A stretch of 64,000 nt of DNA from Cohaesibacter haloalkalitolerans (GCF_003574655.1 NZ_QNUM01000007.1:124001-188000), one strand, 5' to 3'; positions 35,537 to 45,390 are shown, counted from the first letter of the stretch. The notes: generated by a model from the sequence alone, not told the origin. Made by a program: numbers and translations.

Positions 35537-36110
35537 TTCCCATCACCCACTAGTCACTTTGCGGAAAATAGTGGATCACAAATGACGCCAAGATGACAAG
35601 TTTGGTGCTCTGGGGTGACTGTGTGGATTTTTGCAGAAAGGTCGACGAAAAAGTTGACAAAACCGCTCAAAACCGGGAGCATCTTCGTTATGAGACCGGT
35701 TTTTCTCGCAACCAACGCGTTTAGACAGCAGCTTCTTTCATTCTTTAAAGTAGTAATACGCAATTGAAAAAATTTTATTGGTTAAATTTTTAACCTTTTC
35801 TACACTCCATTTCCTGCCCGCTGGCTTGAGCACACTAGAATGGTAATAAATTGGGATTTCGTCTCGGATTGGCCAAAATTTTTATTTGAATGGAATAAAT
35901 AATATTTGAACGAATGAAGGAATCAATCTGTGCATTTTCGGCGCAAATGTCAGACTATTCCACAGCGACCTATAAGTAACTTTTTACCTTGAGAATCAAT
36001 GCACAAGCCGAATTTCTTCCTTCTACGTAGTTCCCATCATGGCCCTGACGAGGAACGCATTGGCACTGCGCGTAGACACCACAGGTCCGAAAGAGACGAG
36101 GTGAAGAGGC
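35537..36110. other. AT-rich intergenic region upstream of lysR
   Basis: 574 bases with no supported gene. The composition is much more AT-rich than the flanks (35750-35930). It contains a near-perfect palindrome GGTTAAA-N2-TTTAACC at 35780-35795. Promoter of the lysR gene expected at the left; downstream flank of the small membrane protein at the right. Confidence 0.5.
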
Positions 36111-36350
36111 CTAGTTTGGTCTGGTTGCCTGCCTTGTCAGTTTCAGCGCCAGCAGTATCCAGGGGAAGCCGTGAAACAGGAGGTCGAAGATATCGACGGG
36201 CCTCGCAAGGGTTCCGGCCAGCAGCATCTTGATCTTTTCCCAGATATGGGGCTCTGGCACAAAGGGGGCAAGGCCAAGGGTCAATGCAATCACCAGCAGG
36301 GTTGCCGTTGGAAATTTGTCCAGATAAGTCATTGCCTTGAACCTTTTCAT
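36111..36350 (-). CDS. Small conserved-looking membrane protein
   Basis: 79 residues from ATG 36350 (or 73 from ATG 36332). One or two hydrophobic helices are seen: TATLLVIALTLGLAPF and a second near WILLALKL, with RPVDIFDLLFHGFPW between. I recall similar small proteins being auto-named 'RND transporter', which is not justified by the size. No function can be assigned. It is a lone gene; ribosome-site signals are weak for both starts. Confidence 0.6.
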   Translation of the reverse strand: MKRFKAMTYLDKFPTATLLVIALTLGLAPFVPEPHIWEKIKMLLAGTLARPVDIFDLLFHGFPWILLALKLTRQATRPN

Positions 36351-36606
36351 TTTTCTTGCCAAATATTTTGCCAGCTATCTTGATTGCTCTTGCCTCGCAA
36401 GACTGACGCCCCGATTGCATCGCCCACAAGGGGAGGCAGGAGGCTTGGCTAAAGCTATTTGGCACAAATCGCAAGAATGCTTTCGTTTGATATCGCCCAT
36501 CATACCGCCGGTCAAGCGAAGTCAGGTGCGTCGACTTGCCCTCGCAAATTCCGCTCCTATATCTCTCAAGGATACGTAAAACAGACAAGTGCAAGAGGGG
36601 AACACG

Positions 36607-37422
36607 ATGTTTGATGCATCAAAGCTAATCAATGAATTTCTAGGGGCGGCCGGATCGATGGGATCCGGCAACCCGACCAACGGCAAGGGCAGTTCGGGTG
36701 CCGATGGTGGCGACCTGCTGCAACGGGGCAAGGACTATCTTTCCCAGAATGCCGGTGGCATTGGCGGTGGCGCTCTGGCCGGAGGGCTTGCCGGTTACAT
36801 GCTGGGCTCCAAAAAGGGGCGCAAGATGGCAAAGAAAGCCGCGACCTATGGCGGCCTGGCGCTGGTGGCGGGGCTCGCCTACAAGGCCTATTCCGACTAC
36901 AAGGGCAAGCAGGCAGGTGTGCCTGTGGTTGATGGTCAGGTGGGGCCGGGAGAGCAATCCATCCCGGCTCATCTGCACGTTCCTGCAGAGGAAAGCCGCA
37001 CTCTGACCCATGTTCCCGTTGTGCCGATGGGCTCTGGTTTTGAAGTCAACGAAATGACTGAGCGTGCTTCCGGCTTCGGGGCAACGCTGGTTAGCGCCAT
37101 GATTGCTGCTGCCAAGGCGGACGGCCAGATCGACGCCAGCGAACAGCAGGCGATATTCGAAAAAATCGGTCAGGAGGATCTGAGCGCCGAAGAAAAGGCC
37201 TTCCTTCTCGATCAGCTCAACAAGCCCCTCGATATCGACAGTCTTGTTTCGCAAGTTCAAAGCCGGGAACAGGCGATGGAGGTCTATCTGGCCTCCTTGC
37301 TGGCGATCGAGCCGGACACGCCATCCGAGCAGGCCTATCTCACCTTGCTGGCGGCCCGATTGGGCCTGGAGCCGGAGCTGACCGAACAGATCCATCAGAC
37401 CCTTCTGTCAGCGCAGGACTGA
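36607..37422 (+). CDS. DUF533 (YebE-like) tellurite-resistance-TerB-fold protein
   Basis: Protein of 271 residues. ATG 36607 follows GAGGGG; the upstream frame adds six residues only. The N-terminal part is Gly-rich with an amphipathic or membrane-associated stretch (GGIGGGALAGGLAGYMLGSKKGRKMAKKA region). The C-terminal half is an all-helical TerB-like domain with LVSAMIAAAKADGQIDASEQQAIFEKI and a repeat of the metal-site acidic pattern in LSAEEKAFLLDQL. Homologues are inner-membrane-associated and of unknown function. It stands alone. Confidence 0.85.
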   Translation: MFDASKLINEFLGAAGSMGSGNPTNGKGSSGADGGDLLQRGKDYLSQNAGGIGGGALAGGLAGYMLGSKKGRKMAKKAATYGGLALVAGLAYKAYSDYKGKQAGVPVVDGQVGPGEQSIPAHLHVPAEESRTLTHVPVVPMGSGFEVNEMTERASGFGATLVSAMIAAAKADGQIDASEQQAIFEKIGQEDLSAEEKAFLLDQLNKPLDIDSLVSQVQSREQAMEVYLASLLAIEPDTPSEQAYLTLLAARLGLEPELTEQIHQTLLSAQD

Positions 37423-37673
37423 CACCTTCACCCCCGGCGCCGGTAGCTAAAAGGCCGGCTCCGCCATAGCCCTCGCGTTCTGTCGCAGGACATTTACGTG
37501 CCAGCGCAACATTCCTGTTCTCCATCGGGGAAAAAGGCGCTGTTCACCTTGCAAAACGTCTGGTCTGCCCCGGCGGTTGCGGCTAAGCTTCATACAACAC
37601 ATTGCCGGGGGGCCGATCCCAACAGGAGGCCCCTCCTTGAGCATTTCTTTTGTTGTATTCGAGTGAGGCTGCC

Positions 37674-38681
37674 ATGTTCTGCTCATTTCTCCCTTGCGCT
37701 TCCCTTTCCAGACGCGCCCTCGTGCCAACAGTCCTTTCGTCAGCCCTGCTGGCCGCCGGGGTGACCATGCCACAGGGTGCCCACGCCAATGACTCCACAG
37801 CAATGATCGAAGCGGGCGGCATCGAGCTGGTGGAGACGCCCGATATTTCGCTCGATGTGGAAGATCTCTATATCAGCCCCAGCCAGATCCGCATCCACTA
37901 TGAGTTCTTCAATCATTCGAGCGAAAGCAAGCGCATGCTGGTTGCCTTCCCCGTGCCGGAAATTTCCGCCGAGCCGGAAGAGAACTATGGCATCGACAAC
38001 AGCGATCCGGTCAATTTCCTCGGCTTCACGGTGCTGTCCAACGGGCGTCCGGTGCCGCCTGATCTGGAAATCAAGCTGACGATGAACGGCCGGGACTATA
38101 CAAAGCTGCTGGTCGACAATGGCGTGCCACTGCATCGCTTTTCGCCGGACTATTATGATCAGGTGGAAAACATTCCCGTGAGTTCCCGAAAGCTGCTGGC
38201 CGATCAGGGACTCATCGACTGGACACCGGGCGAGGAATGGTACGGCAAGAACTGGAAGGTCAAGGCAACCTATTACTGGTGGCAGGAATTTCCGGCCAAC
38301 AGCCGTACGGTTCTCGACCACAGCTACACGCCGGTGGTCGGCGGCGGCATCGTCAATGAACAATATGGCGTGCTGAACAATGTCGACCGCTTCTGCATTG
38401 AGGACAGCTTCATTCGCGGCTTCCGCAAGCTTCTGGTCAAGGGGGGACATCCGGAAACCATCAGCAAGGAAGTGCGCTATATCCTGCAGACCGCCAACAA
38501 CTGGCTCGGTCCGATCGGCGACTTCCGCCTTGTCCTCGACAAGGAGAAGCCGGACAACCTGATCACTCTTTGCATCAACGGCATCAAGAAGATCGCACCG
38601 ACACAGTTCGAGTTTCGCGCCCAGAATTTCGTGCCCGATCGGGACATCGACATGATGGTTGTCGAAATGCCGGACTGGTAG
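37674..38681 (+). CDS. DUF4424 secreted protein
   Basis: Exported protein of 335 residues from ATG 37674 (GTGAGG upstream). A signal peptide spans residues 1-40 with cleavage after GAHA. The mature part matches the DUF4424 pattern: IELVETPDISLDVEDLYISPSQIRIHYEFFN, VAFPVPEI, an FTVLSNGRPV strand and RTVLDHSYTPVVGGG. The family is periplasmic and of unknown role. It is convergent with the acetyltransferase, 15 bases apart. Confidence 0.82.
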   Translation: MFCSFLPCASLSRRALVPTVLSSALLAAGVTMPQGAHANDSTAMIEAGGIELVETPDISLDVEDLYISPSQIRIHYEFFNHSSESKRMLVAFPVPEISAEPEENYGIDNSDPVNFLGFTVLSNGRPVPPDLEIKLTMNGRDYTKLLVDNGVPLHRFSPDYYDQVENIPVSSRKLLADQGLIDWTPGEEWYGKNWKVKATYYWWQEFPANSRTVLDHSYTPVVGGGIVNEQYGVLNNVDRFCIEDSFIRGFRKLLVKGGHPETISKEVRYILQTANNWLGPIGDFRLVLDKEKPDNLITLCINGIKKIAPTQFEFRAQNFVPDRDIDMMVVEMPDW

Positions 38682-38696
38682 GGCCTGGCAGGATGT

Positions 38697-39191
38697 CTAA
38701 TCGAGGGTAAGCTGCAGAAAGGCGAGGTCGAGCCATTTGCCGAATTTGGTCCCAACTTCGCGCAACAGCCCGGCGTCGCTGAACCCAAGGCTCTGGTGCA
38801 ACCGGATGGAAGCGGTGTTGCCAGCCTCGATGCCTGCGACCATGACATGGAAATCGCGTTTGCGCGCCTCTTCGATGAGGGCAACCATCAGCACCTTGCC
38901 AATCCCCTGCCCGCGATGATCCTTCTCGACATAAACCGAATGCTCGACCGTATGCCGATAGCCATCCCATGCCCGCCAGGGGCCAAAGGTGGCGTATCCA
39001 GCCAGCAGACCCGCCTCATCGTCGATCACCAGCAGCGGCCAGCCATCGGCCAGCTTGGCGGCGATCCAGTCGGCGCGGTTCCCGACAGAGACCGTGTCGT
39101 CATTCCAGATGGCTGTCGTATTGCGCACGGCATCATTATAGATCGCGGCAATGGCAGCGGCGTCATCCGTGCTGGCGGTTCTGATTTTCAT
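38697..39191 (-). CDS. Phosphinothricin-type N-acetyltransferase (GNAT)
   Basis: Acetyltransferase of 164 residues, starting at ATG 39191 (MKIRTASTDDAAAIAAIYNDAV). The pattern EHSVYVEKDHRGQGIGKVLMVALIEEARKRDFHVMVAGIEAGN followed by SIRLHQSLGFSDAGLLREVGTKFGKWLDL is characteristic of Pat/Bar/YncA-like enzymes that acetylate phosphinothricin, methionine sulfone or related amino acids. Exact substrate unknown. It starts 34 bases after the stop of the XRE-cupin gene on the same strand, so the two may be co-transcribed. Confidence 0.85.
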   Translation of the reverse strand: MKIRTASTDDAAAIAAIYNDAVRNTTAIWNDDTVSVGNRADWIAAKLADGWPLLVIDDEAGLLAGYATFGPWRAWDGYRHTVEHSVYVEKDHRGQGIGKVLMVALIEEARKRDFHVMVAGIEAGNTASIRLHQSLGFSDAGLLREVGTKFGKWLDLAFLQLTLD

Positions 39192-39225
39192 GACGGTATC
39201 TCTTTCCTGATAAGAGGCCCGCAGC

Positions 39226-39903
39226 CTAGCGTTCCAGACTAACCCAGAGCACGACGGCATCTTCCTCGCCAGTTGTCACGCAGCAGTGCCCCATGGAGCT
39301 GTCATAATAAACGCTGTCCCCCGCCTTCATGGCAAGAGGGCGGTAATGCTCGGTGTGCAGTTCCAGCTCACCGGACAGCACGAACATGAATTCCTCGCCC
39401 CGGTGGCGGATCCAGTCGCCAAAGTCGGAAATATCTCGCGCCTTGATGGTGCTGACATAGGGCAACATCGCCTTGCTGGTCAGTTCATTGCACAGAAGCT
39501 CATGGGAATAGGTGGCAGTGACCTTGGTCTCGCCCTCGCCCTTGCGTGTCACGTCCCGGCGGCCGGTGAAATCGCTCTTGCCGCTTTGCAGAAACAGGTT
39601 CGGGGTCTCCAGCTCAAGGGCCTGCGTCAGGCGGCGGACGATATCAAAGCCGGGGCTGGTCTGGCCGTTCTCGATCTTGGAGAGGGTCGACCGACCGATA
39701 CCGGCGTGGCGGCCGGTCTCTTCCAGGGTCCAGCCCTTCTTCTTGCGCGCCTCGCGCACCATCTGGCCAAGCTCGTCCATGCCGGGAGCGCTGGGGGCCG
39801 AGGCACCGGCAGGCGCAAGGGCTCCGGGCACGGCTTCCGTGACGGATGTGTCGTCCTGAAGGCTCTCGATGGTGCCAAACTCTCCACGCTCCAGATCACC
39901 CAT
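39226..39903 (-). CDS. XRE-family regulator with C-terminal cupin domain
   Basis: Regulator of 225 residues. A Pro/Ala-rich N-terminal tail of about 40 residues precedes the helix-turn-helix (about 45-100: VREARKKKGWTLEETGRHAGIGRSTLSKIENGQTSPG). The C-terminal cupin (about 150-222) has RHRGEEFMFVLSGELELHTEHYRPLAMKAGDSVYYDSSMGH with metal-binding-like His/Glu residues. Such proteins often regulate amino-acid or amine catabolism. It is divergent from gcvP, with a 22-bp palindrome between them, so gcvP control is likely. Confidence 0.88.
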   Translation of the reverse strand: MGDLERGEFGTIESLQDDTSVTEAVPGALAPAGASAPSAPGMDELGQMVREARKKKGWTLEETGRHAGIGRSTLSKIENGQTSPGFDIVRRLTQALELETPNLFLQSGKSDFTGRRDVTRKGEGETKVTATYSHELLCNELTSKAMLPYVSTIKARDISDFGDWIRHRGEEFMFVLSGELELHTEHYRPLAMKAGDSVYYDSSMGHCCVTTGEEDAVVLWVSLER

Positions 39904-40015
39904 GCCCGCATCCTTTCCCTTTACGGCTGATTTGCCGACAAAATCGCACGAATCTCAGCTGAGGTCAAAAACCTTCTCTTGATAGATTTTGACAAGTCTA
40001 TGCATCATTATTGCA

Positions 40016-40037
40016 TATAGGGGAAAATTCCCCTATA
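40016..40037. promoter_or_regulatory. 22-bp palindrome, likely operator of the XRE-cupin regulator
   Basis: Arms TATAGGGGAA and TTCCCCTATA (10 bp each, perfect) flank a 2-base centre. It overlaps the probable -10/+1 region of a rightward promoter. Such symmetry next to a divergent helix-turn-helix gene strongly suggests its operator; direct evidence is lacking. Confidence 0.6.
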
Positions 40038-40064
40038 AGAAACTTTACAACAACAATGCGTGAG

Positions 40065-40117
40065 AATCGGCAGTTTCCCGGGCCTAACGTCTGTTTCCTG
40101 TAAGGCCCTTGCCGATT
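40065..40117 (+). promoter_or_regulatory. Structured gcvP leader: two-part hairpin followed by a U-rich tract
   Basis: An outer stem AATCGGCA/TGCCGATT (40065-40072 and 40110-40117) encloses an inner stem GGGCCT/AGGCCC (40080-40085 and 40103-40108) with asymmetric bulges. The tract TATTTTCCTT follows. The shape is that of a terminator or attenuator in the 5' untranslated region, 94 bases before the gcvP start. No known riboswitch consensus was recognised. Confidence 0.4.
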
Positions 40118-40210
40118 ATTTTCCTTGAATTTCATGCCGAGCCTGTCACCATCCGGGGCGTGACAGCCAAAGACATGGACAAGGCAGGAACAAGGATTGA
40201 GGAGCAGGCG

Positions 40211-43078
40211 ATGACCTTCAAACTGACCGATTATGAAGCCTATGATTTTGCCAACCGACGCCATATCGGTCCGTCTCCCTCCGAGATGGCCGAAATGCTC
40301 AAGGTCATCGGCTTTACCACCCTCGACGAGCTGATCGATGCGACGGTTCCCGCCTCCATTCGTCAGAAGGAGCCGCTACGCTTTGGCGGGGCGCTGACCG
40401 AGGGCGACACCCTGCACCACATGCGCAAGGTTGCCTCCAAGAACAAGCTGCTGACCTCGCTGATCGGTCAGGGCTACTATGGCACCACAACGCCGCCGGT
40501 GATCCTGCGGAACATCCTTGAAAACCCGGCATGGTACACAGCCTACACCCCCTATCAGCCAGAGATCAGTCAGGGTCGCCTTGAAGCTCTGCTCAACTTC
40601 CAGACTATGGTCTCCGACCTCACCGGTCTTGAAATCGCCAACGCATCGCTGCTTGATGAAGCCACCGCCGCAGCCGAGGCCATGACCATGGCGCAGCGGG
40701 CTTCCAAGTCCAAGGCGAATGTCTTCTTCGTTGACGAAAACTGCCACCCGCAGAATATTGCCGTGATTCAGACCCGTGCCGAGCCGCTGGGCATTGAGGT
40801 CAAGGTTGCCGCACCGGAAGACCTTGACGCCACCGAGGTGTTCGGCGCGATCTTCCAGTATCCGGGCACCCACGGCCATGTGCGCGATTTCACCGGCGCC
40901 ATGGAAGCCCTGCACGCCAACAAGGCGCTCGGCATCGTGATTGCCGATCCGCTGGCGCTGGCGCTGCTCAAATCCCCGGGCGAAATGGGCGCGGATATCG
41001 CTGTCGGCTCGACCCAGCGCTTCGGCGTACCGCTGGGCTATGGCGGCCCGCATGCTGCCTACATGTCCTGCCGTGATGAATTCAAACGCTCGATGCCGGG
41101 CCGCATCATCGGCGTGACCATCGACAGCCATGGCCGCAAGGCCTATCGCCTTGCCCTTCAGACCCGCGAACAGCATATCCGCCGCGAGAAGGCCAACTCC
41201 AACGTCTGCACCGCGCAGGCGCTGCTGGCCGTCATCGCCTCGATGTATGCGGTCTATCATGGTCCGGACGGCATCAAGGCGATTGCGCAATACGTCCACC
41301 GCAAGACCGTGCGTCTGGTCGACGGCCTTGAGAAGCTCGGCTTCAAGCCAGAGCCGGATGTGTTCTTTGACACCATCACCGTTGAAGTCGGCGCGCTGCA
41401 GGGCGTCATCCTCAATGCTGCCGTTGCCAATGGCATCAACCTGCGCAAGGTCGGTACCAGCAAGATCGGCATCAGCCTTGACGAGCAGACCCGTCCGGAA
41501 ACCGTGGAAGCGGTCTGGAAGAGTTTTGGCGGCGAGCTGACCTATGGCGCATTCGAGCATGAGCGCGAGCAGGACATCCCCTATCGACTGCCGACGGCCA
41601 ACCTGCGCACGACCGACTATCTGACCCATCCGATCTTCCATCTCAACCGCGCCGAGGCCGAGATCACCCGCTATATGCGGCGTCTGGCCGACCGCGATCT
41701 GGCGCTCGACCGAGCGATGATCCCGCTTGGCTCCTGCACGATGAAGCTCAACGCGACCATCGAGATGATCCCCATCACCTGGCCGGAATTTGCCAACCTG
41801 CACCCGTTCGTGCCGGACGATCAGGCGCTGGGCTACAAGGAGATGATCGAGGATCTCAACAAGAAGCTCTGTCTGGTCACCGGCTATGACGCCATTTCCC
41901 AGCAGCCGAATTCCGGCGCACAGGGCGAGTATGCCGGTCTCATCACCATTCGCAACTACCACATTGCCAATGGTCAGGGGCATCGCAATGTCTGCCTCAT
42001 CCCGACGTCGGCCCACGGCACCAACCCGGCATCGGCCCACATGGCTGGCTGGGATGTGGTCGTGGTCAAATCGGCCGAGAATGGCGACATCGATCTTGAA
42101 GACTTCCGCGCCAAGGCGGAAAAGCACAGCGCCAATCTGGCCGCCTGCATGATTACCTACCCCTCGACCCATGGCGTGTTCGAGGAAACGGTGCAGGATG
42201 TCTGTGCCATCACCCACCAGCATGGGGGTCAGGTCTATATCGACGGGGCCAACATGAACGCCATGGTCGGCCTGTCCCGCCCCGGCGACATCGGCGGTGA
42301 CGTCAGCCACCTCAACCTGCACAAGACCTTCTGCATTCCCCACGGCGGCGGCGGTCCGGGCATGGGCCCGATCGGTGTCAAGGCGCATCTCGCCCCTTAC
42401 CTGCCCGGCCATCCAGAACGCAACGCGGCCATCGGTCCGGTGTCTGCGGCTCCATTCGGCTCGCCATCGATCCTGCCGGTCAGCTGGGCCTATTGCCTGC
42501 TGATGGGGGGCGCCGGTCTGACGCAGGCCACCAAGGTGGCGATCCTCAACGCCAACTATATCGCAGCCAGCCTCAAGGGCGCCTATGATATCCTCTACAA
42601 GTCCGAGACTGGCCGGGTGGCCCATGAATGCATTCTGGAAACCCGCCCGCTCAAGGACAGCTGCGGCGTGACCGTTGACGATATCGCCAAGCGCCTGATG
42701 GACAACGGCTTCCACGCACCAACCATGAGCTTCCCGGTTCCGGGCACGCTGATGGTTGAGCCGACCGAATCCGAACCCAAGGCCGAGCTGGACCGTTTCA
42801 TCGCCGCCATGCTCGACATTCGCCGCGAGGCTCAGGATATCGAGGACGGCAAGATCGACAAGGAAAACAACCCGCTGAAGAATGCCCCGCACACCGTGCG
42901 TGACCTTGTCGGCGAGTGGGATCGGCCCTACTCCCGCAAGCAGGGATGTTTCCCGGCGGGTGCCTTCGAGGTCGACAAATACTGGCCGCCGGTCAACCGC
43001 GTCGACAACGCCTATGGCGACCGCCACCTCATCTGCACCTGCCCACCGGTGGACGCCTATGAGGAAGACGGGGAGTAA
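40211..43078 (+). CDS. gcvP: Glycine dehydrogenase (decarboxylating), single-chain P-protein
   Basis: P-protein of the glycine cleavage system, 955 residues. It decarboxylates glycine and passes the aminomethyl group to lipoyl-GcvH. The start ATG 40211 follows GAGGAG and gives the typical [20 protein letters not shown]. The N-terminal half has [37 protein letters not shown]; the C-terminal half has Lys705 in [19 protein letters not shown], the PLP lysine, plus [13 protein letters not shown]. gcvT and gcvH are not in the window. Next gene sdaA consumes serine, so the pair suits glycine/serine degradation. Confidence 0.97.
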   Translation: MTFKLTDYEAYDFANRRHIGPSPSEMAEMLKVIGFTTLDELIDATVPASIRQKEPLRFGGALTEGDTLHHMRKVASKNKLLTSLIGQGYYGTTTPPVILRNILENPAWYTAYTPYQPEISQGRLEALLNFQTMVSDLTGLEIANASLLDEATAAAEAMTMAQRASKSKANVFFVDENCHPQNIAVIQTRAEPLGIEVKVAAPEDLDATEVFGAIFQYPGTHGHVRDFTGAMEALHANKALGIVIADPLALALLKSPGEMGADIAVGSTQRFGVPLGYGGPHAAYMSCRDEFKRSMPGRIIGVTIDSHGRKAYRLALQTREQHIRREKANSNVCTAQALLAVIASMYAVYHGPDGIKAIAQYVHRKTVRLVDGLEKLGFKPEPDVFFDTITVEVGALQGVILNAAVANGINLRKVGTSKIGISLDEQTRPETVEAVWKSFGGELTYGAFEHEREQDIPYRLPTANLRTTDYLTHPIFHLNRAEAEITRYMRRLADRDLALDRAMIPLGSCTMKLNATIEMIPITWPEFANLHPFVPDDQALGYKEMIEDLNKKLCLVTGYDAISQQPNSGAQGEYAGLITIRNYHIANGQGHRNVCLIPTSAHGTNPASAHMAGWDVVVVKSAENGDIDLEDFRAKAEKHSANLAACMITYPSTHGVFEETVQDVCAITHQHGGQVYIDGANMNAMVGLSRPGDIGGDVSHLNLHKTFCIPHGGGGPGMGPIGVKAHLAPYLPGHPERNAAIGPVSAAPFGSPSILPVSWAYCLLMGGAGLTQATKVAILNANYIAASLKGAYDILYKSETGRVAHECILETRPLKDSCGVTVDDIAKRLMDNGFHAPTMSFPVPGTLMVEPTESEPKAELDRFIAAMLDIRREAQDIEDGKIDKENNPLKNAPHTVRDLVGEWDRPYSRKQGCFPAGAFEVDKYWPPVNRVDNAYGDRHLICTCPPVDAYEEDGE

Positions 43079-43110
43079 CCTCAACCGGTTGCTGCACTGA
43101 AAGACATTGA

Positions 43111-43147
43111 GAATGGCAGGAAGGCCCATCTTCCTGCCATTCTTCTA
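43111..43147 (+). terminator. Probable terminator after gcvP
   Basis: A perfect 13-bp stem (arm GAATGGCAGGAAG, 6-base loop) ends at 43142 and is followed by TTCTAT. The T-tract is poor, so read-through into sdaA is possible. It starts 32 bases after the gcvP stop. Confidence 0.6.
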
Positions 43148-43191
43148 TCGCATCGTCTCTGCCACTTTCGGACTCTGCCAAGGTCATCGCC

Positions 43192-44607
43192 ATGTTCCTT
43201 TCCATCTTCGACATCTTCAAGATCGGCATTGGCCCATCATCGTCACACACCATGGGGCCGATGAATGCGGCGGTGCAGTTCATGGACGATCTCAGGGCCG
43301 GGCGGTTCATGGGCGTATCCGCCGATCAGGTAAGGCGCGTTGGATGCTCGCTGCATGGCTCGCTGGCATTTACCGGCAAGGGCCATGCGACGGACCGCGC
43401 CGTCATTCTCGGCCTCATCGGCTACCGGCCGGAAACTCTGGACCCGGACGCCGCCGAGGCTGAGGAAGCACGGGTGCGCGAGGAAAAATTCATTGAGCCG
43501 GAGGGCTTCCCACGCCTGCGCTTCCATCCGGAGGATGATCTGGTCTTCGATTATGGCCCGCCCCTGCCCGGCCACGCCAACGGCATGCGGCTGTTCGCCT
43601 ATGGCGAGGGCAATCGCCAACTCGCCACAGTGACCTACTATTCCATAGGCGGCGGCTTCATCGTCACCGCCAGCGAGATGGAAGAAAAGATCAGCCACAA
43701 GCCGGACGCCCTGCATCAGGCTCAGGCCGAGGCGGGCTATCCCTATCCCTTCGGCTCGGCATCGGAAATGTTGGCGATGGGCCAGCGCTCGGGCCTTTCC
43801 ATTGCCGCGATGAAGCGGGCCAATGAAGAAGTCAGCCTCAGCCGCGAAGCCCTTGATGCAGGCATTGAACGCATCTGGAAAGCGATGCTGTCGGCGATGA
43901 ACCGCGGGCTCGCGCGGGATGGAACTCTGCCCGGCGGGCTCCAGGTCAAACGGCGAGCTCGACATATTCACCAGCAACTCCTTGGCGCACATGGCAACAA
44001 CATGCCGATGCCGCATCAGGTCAATGATTGGCTGAGCTGTTACGCGATGGCGGTCAATGAGGAGAATGCCGCTGGCGGTCGGGTCGTCACGGCTCCGACC
44101 AACGGAGCGGCGGGCGTCGTCCCCTCCGTGCTGCGCTATTACCGCGACCATTGCCCGGGTTCCAACGACGACGGCACCACAGCCTTCCTGTTGACGGCCG
44201 CCGCCATTGGCGGCCTCATCAAGCACAATGCTTCCATATCGGGGGCTGAGGCTGGATGTCAGGCCGAGGTCGGGTCTGCAGCGGCTATGGCAGCTGCGGG
44301 CCTTTGCGCCGCGCTCGGAGGCAGCAACGAACAGATCGAGAATGCCGCCGAGATCGCCCTTGAACATCACCTCGGCATGACCTGCGATCCGGTCAAGGGC
44401 CTCGTGCAAGTACCCTGCATCGAGCGCAATGGCCTTGGCGCCATCAAGGCAGTGTCTGCGGCCTCCCTTGCCCTATATGGCGATGGTTCCCATTTCATGC
44501 CGCTCGACAACTGCATAGAAACCCTGAGGGAAACCGGCCGCGACATGGACGAGAAATACAAGGAGACGTCGCTCGGCGGGCTGGCAGTCAATCTGCCGGA
44601 GTGTTAG
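43192..44607 (+). CDS. sdaA: L-serine ammonia-lyase, iron-sulfur dependent
   Basis: Single-chain (alpha/beta fused) serine dehydratase of 471 residues converting L-serine to pyruvate and ammonia. The N-terminus [19 protein letters not shown] is diagnostic. Cluster cysteines lie in the C-terminal half: the [23 protein letters not shown] block and [22 protein letters not shown]. The extreme C-terminus [10 protein letters not shown] places a conserved cysteine at the last residue. It follows gcvP by 113 bases with a hairpin between. The last 34 bases of the gene are the first part of a tandem repeat array. Confidence 0.96.
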   Translation: MFLSIFDIFKIGIGPSSSHTMGPMNAAVQFMDDLRAGRFMGVSADQVRRVGCSLHGSLAFTGKGHATDRAVILGLIGYRPETLDPDAAEAEEARVREEKFIEPEGFPRLRFHPEDDLVFDYGPPLPGHANGMRLFAYGEGNRQLATVTYYSIGGGFIVTASEMEEKISHKPDALHQAQAEAGYPYPFGSASEMLAMGQRSGLSIAAMKRANEEVSLSREALDAGIERIWKAMLSAMNRGLARDGTLPGGLQVKRRARHIHQQLLGAHGNNMPMPHQVNDWLSCYAMAVNEENAAGGRVVTAPTNGAAGVVPSVLRYYRDHCPGSNDDGTTAFLLTAAAIGGLIKHNASISGAEAGCQAEVGSAAAMAAAGLCAALGGSNEQIENAAEIALEHHLGMTCDPVKGLVQVPCIERNGLGAIKAVSAASLALYGDGSHFMPLDNCIETLRETGRDMDEKYKETSLGGLAVNLPEC

Positions 44608-45236
44608 CGCAGAGCAAAACCCGCCTCGCTCTCTATTCTGTCTATAGGCTTTTCGCCTCCGCAAAGCTTCGGCGGCCTATCTGGCGGCGGGCTGGCAGTC
44701 AATCTGCCGGAGTGTTAGCGCAGCGCAAAGCCTGCCTCGCTCTCCATTCTGTCGATAGGCTTATCGCCTCAGCAGGGCTTCGGCGGCCTATCTGGCGGCG
44801 GGCTGGCCGTCAACCTGCCGGAGTGTTAGCGCAGCGCAAAGCAAGCCTCGCTCTCTGTCCTGTCGATAGGCTTATCGCCTCAGCAAGGCTTCGGCGGCCT
44901 ATCTGGCGGCGGACTAGCCGTCAATCTGCCGGAGTGTTAGCGCAGCGCAAAGCCTGCCTCGCTCTCCATTCTGTCGATAGGCTTATCGCCTCTGCAGGGC
45001 TTCGGCGGCCTATCTGGCGGCGGACTAGCCGTCAATCTGCCGGAGTGTTAGCGCAGCGCAAAGCCTGCCTCGCTCTCCATTCTGTCGATAGGCTTATCGA
45101 CTCCGCAAAGCTTCGGCGGCCTATCTGGCGGCGGGCTGGCCGTCAACCTGCCGGAGTGTTAGCGCAGAGCAAAACCCGCCTCGCTCTCCGTCCTATCGAT
45201 AGGCTTATCGCCTCCGCAAATCTTCGGCGGCCTATC
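44574..45236 (+). repeat. Six tandem 111-bp repeats beginning inside the 3' end of sdaA
   Basis: GTGTTAG, the end of the sdaA stop context, recurs at 44601, 44712, 44823, 44934, 45045 and 45156, exactly 111 bases apart. Each unit holds a copy of the last eleven or so codons plus stop of sdaA, a segment AGCGCAG(C/A)GCAAA..CTCGCTCTC, and an inverted repeat GATAGGC/GCCTATC (first unit CTATAGGC) around a GC-rich loop. Units differ at scattered positions; units 1 and 6 share the variant AGAGCAAAACCCGCC. Because 111 is divisible by 3, frames remain open across the array without implying a protein. The 154 bases to the next gene hold only its leader. Confidence 0.95.
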
Positions 45237-45390
45237 AATCTGTCCAGATAGATACGCCCTTAAGCCGCCTGGTTTCCTGTTCTTGCGAAGTTGATCATTT
45301 TGCAGTGCAAAAACGATGATCGCTCCGATTTTTAGATGCGTCCCTCCGTAAAATTCAGTAAGTACTCTTATACAAAAGTAGGAGAATACT

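Larger units (their letters stand above)
39904..40210. other. Divergent promoter region xre-cupin / gcvP
   Basis: 307 bases with TTGACA at 39989-39994 and a weak TGCATA -10 at 40012, overlapping the left end of a 22-bp palindrome (40016-40037). A structured leader (40065-40117) lies before gcvP. No glycine-riboswitch core motifs were found. No gene. Confidence 0.55.

Noticed and set aside
36037-36594. 185-codon minus-strand frame over the small membrane protein
   Set aside because: It lacks a ribosome site, has improbable composition and overlaps the better-supported small membrane protein in another frame.
40020-40210. Glycine riboswitch upstream of gcvP
   Set aside because: The conserved glycine-aptamer core sequences were not found; only a generic hairpin is present.
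40376-43129. 917-codon minus-strand open frame opposite gcvP
   Set aside because: Antisense shadow of gcvP; gcvP matches its family over the whole length and this frame matches none.
44601-45251. Open frame of 216 codons through the 111-bp repeats (37-residue repeat protein)
   Set aside because: The unit length is a multiple of three, so an open frame in one unit stays open in all. The product is Arg-rich and low-complexity, begins inside sdaA without its own clear ribosome site, and is better explained as a repeat artefact.
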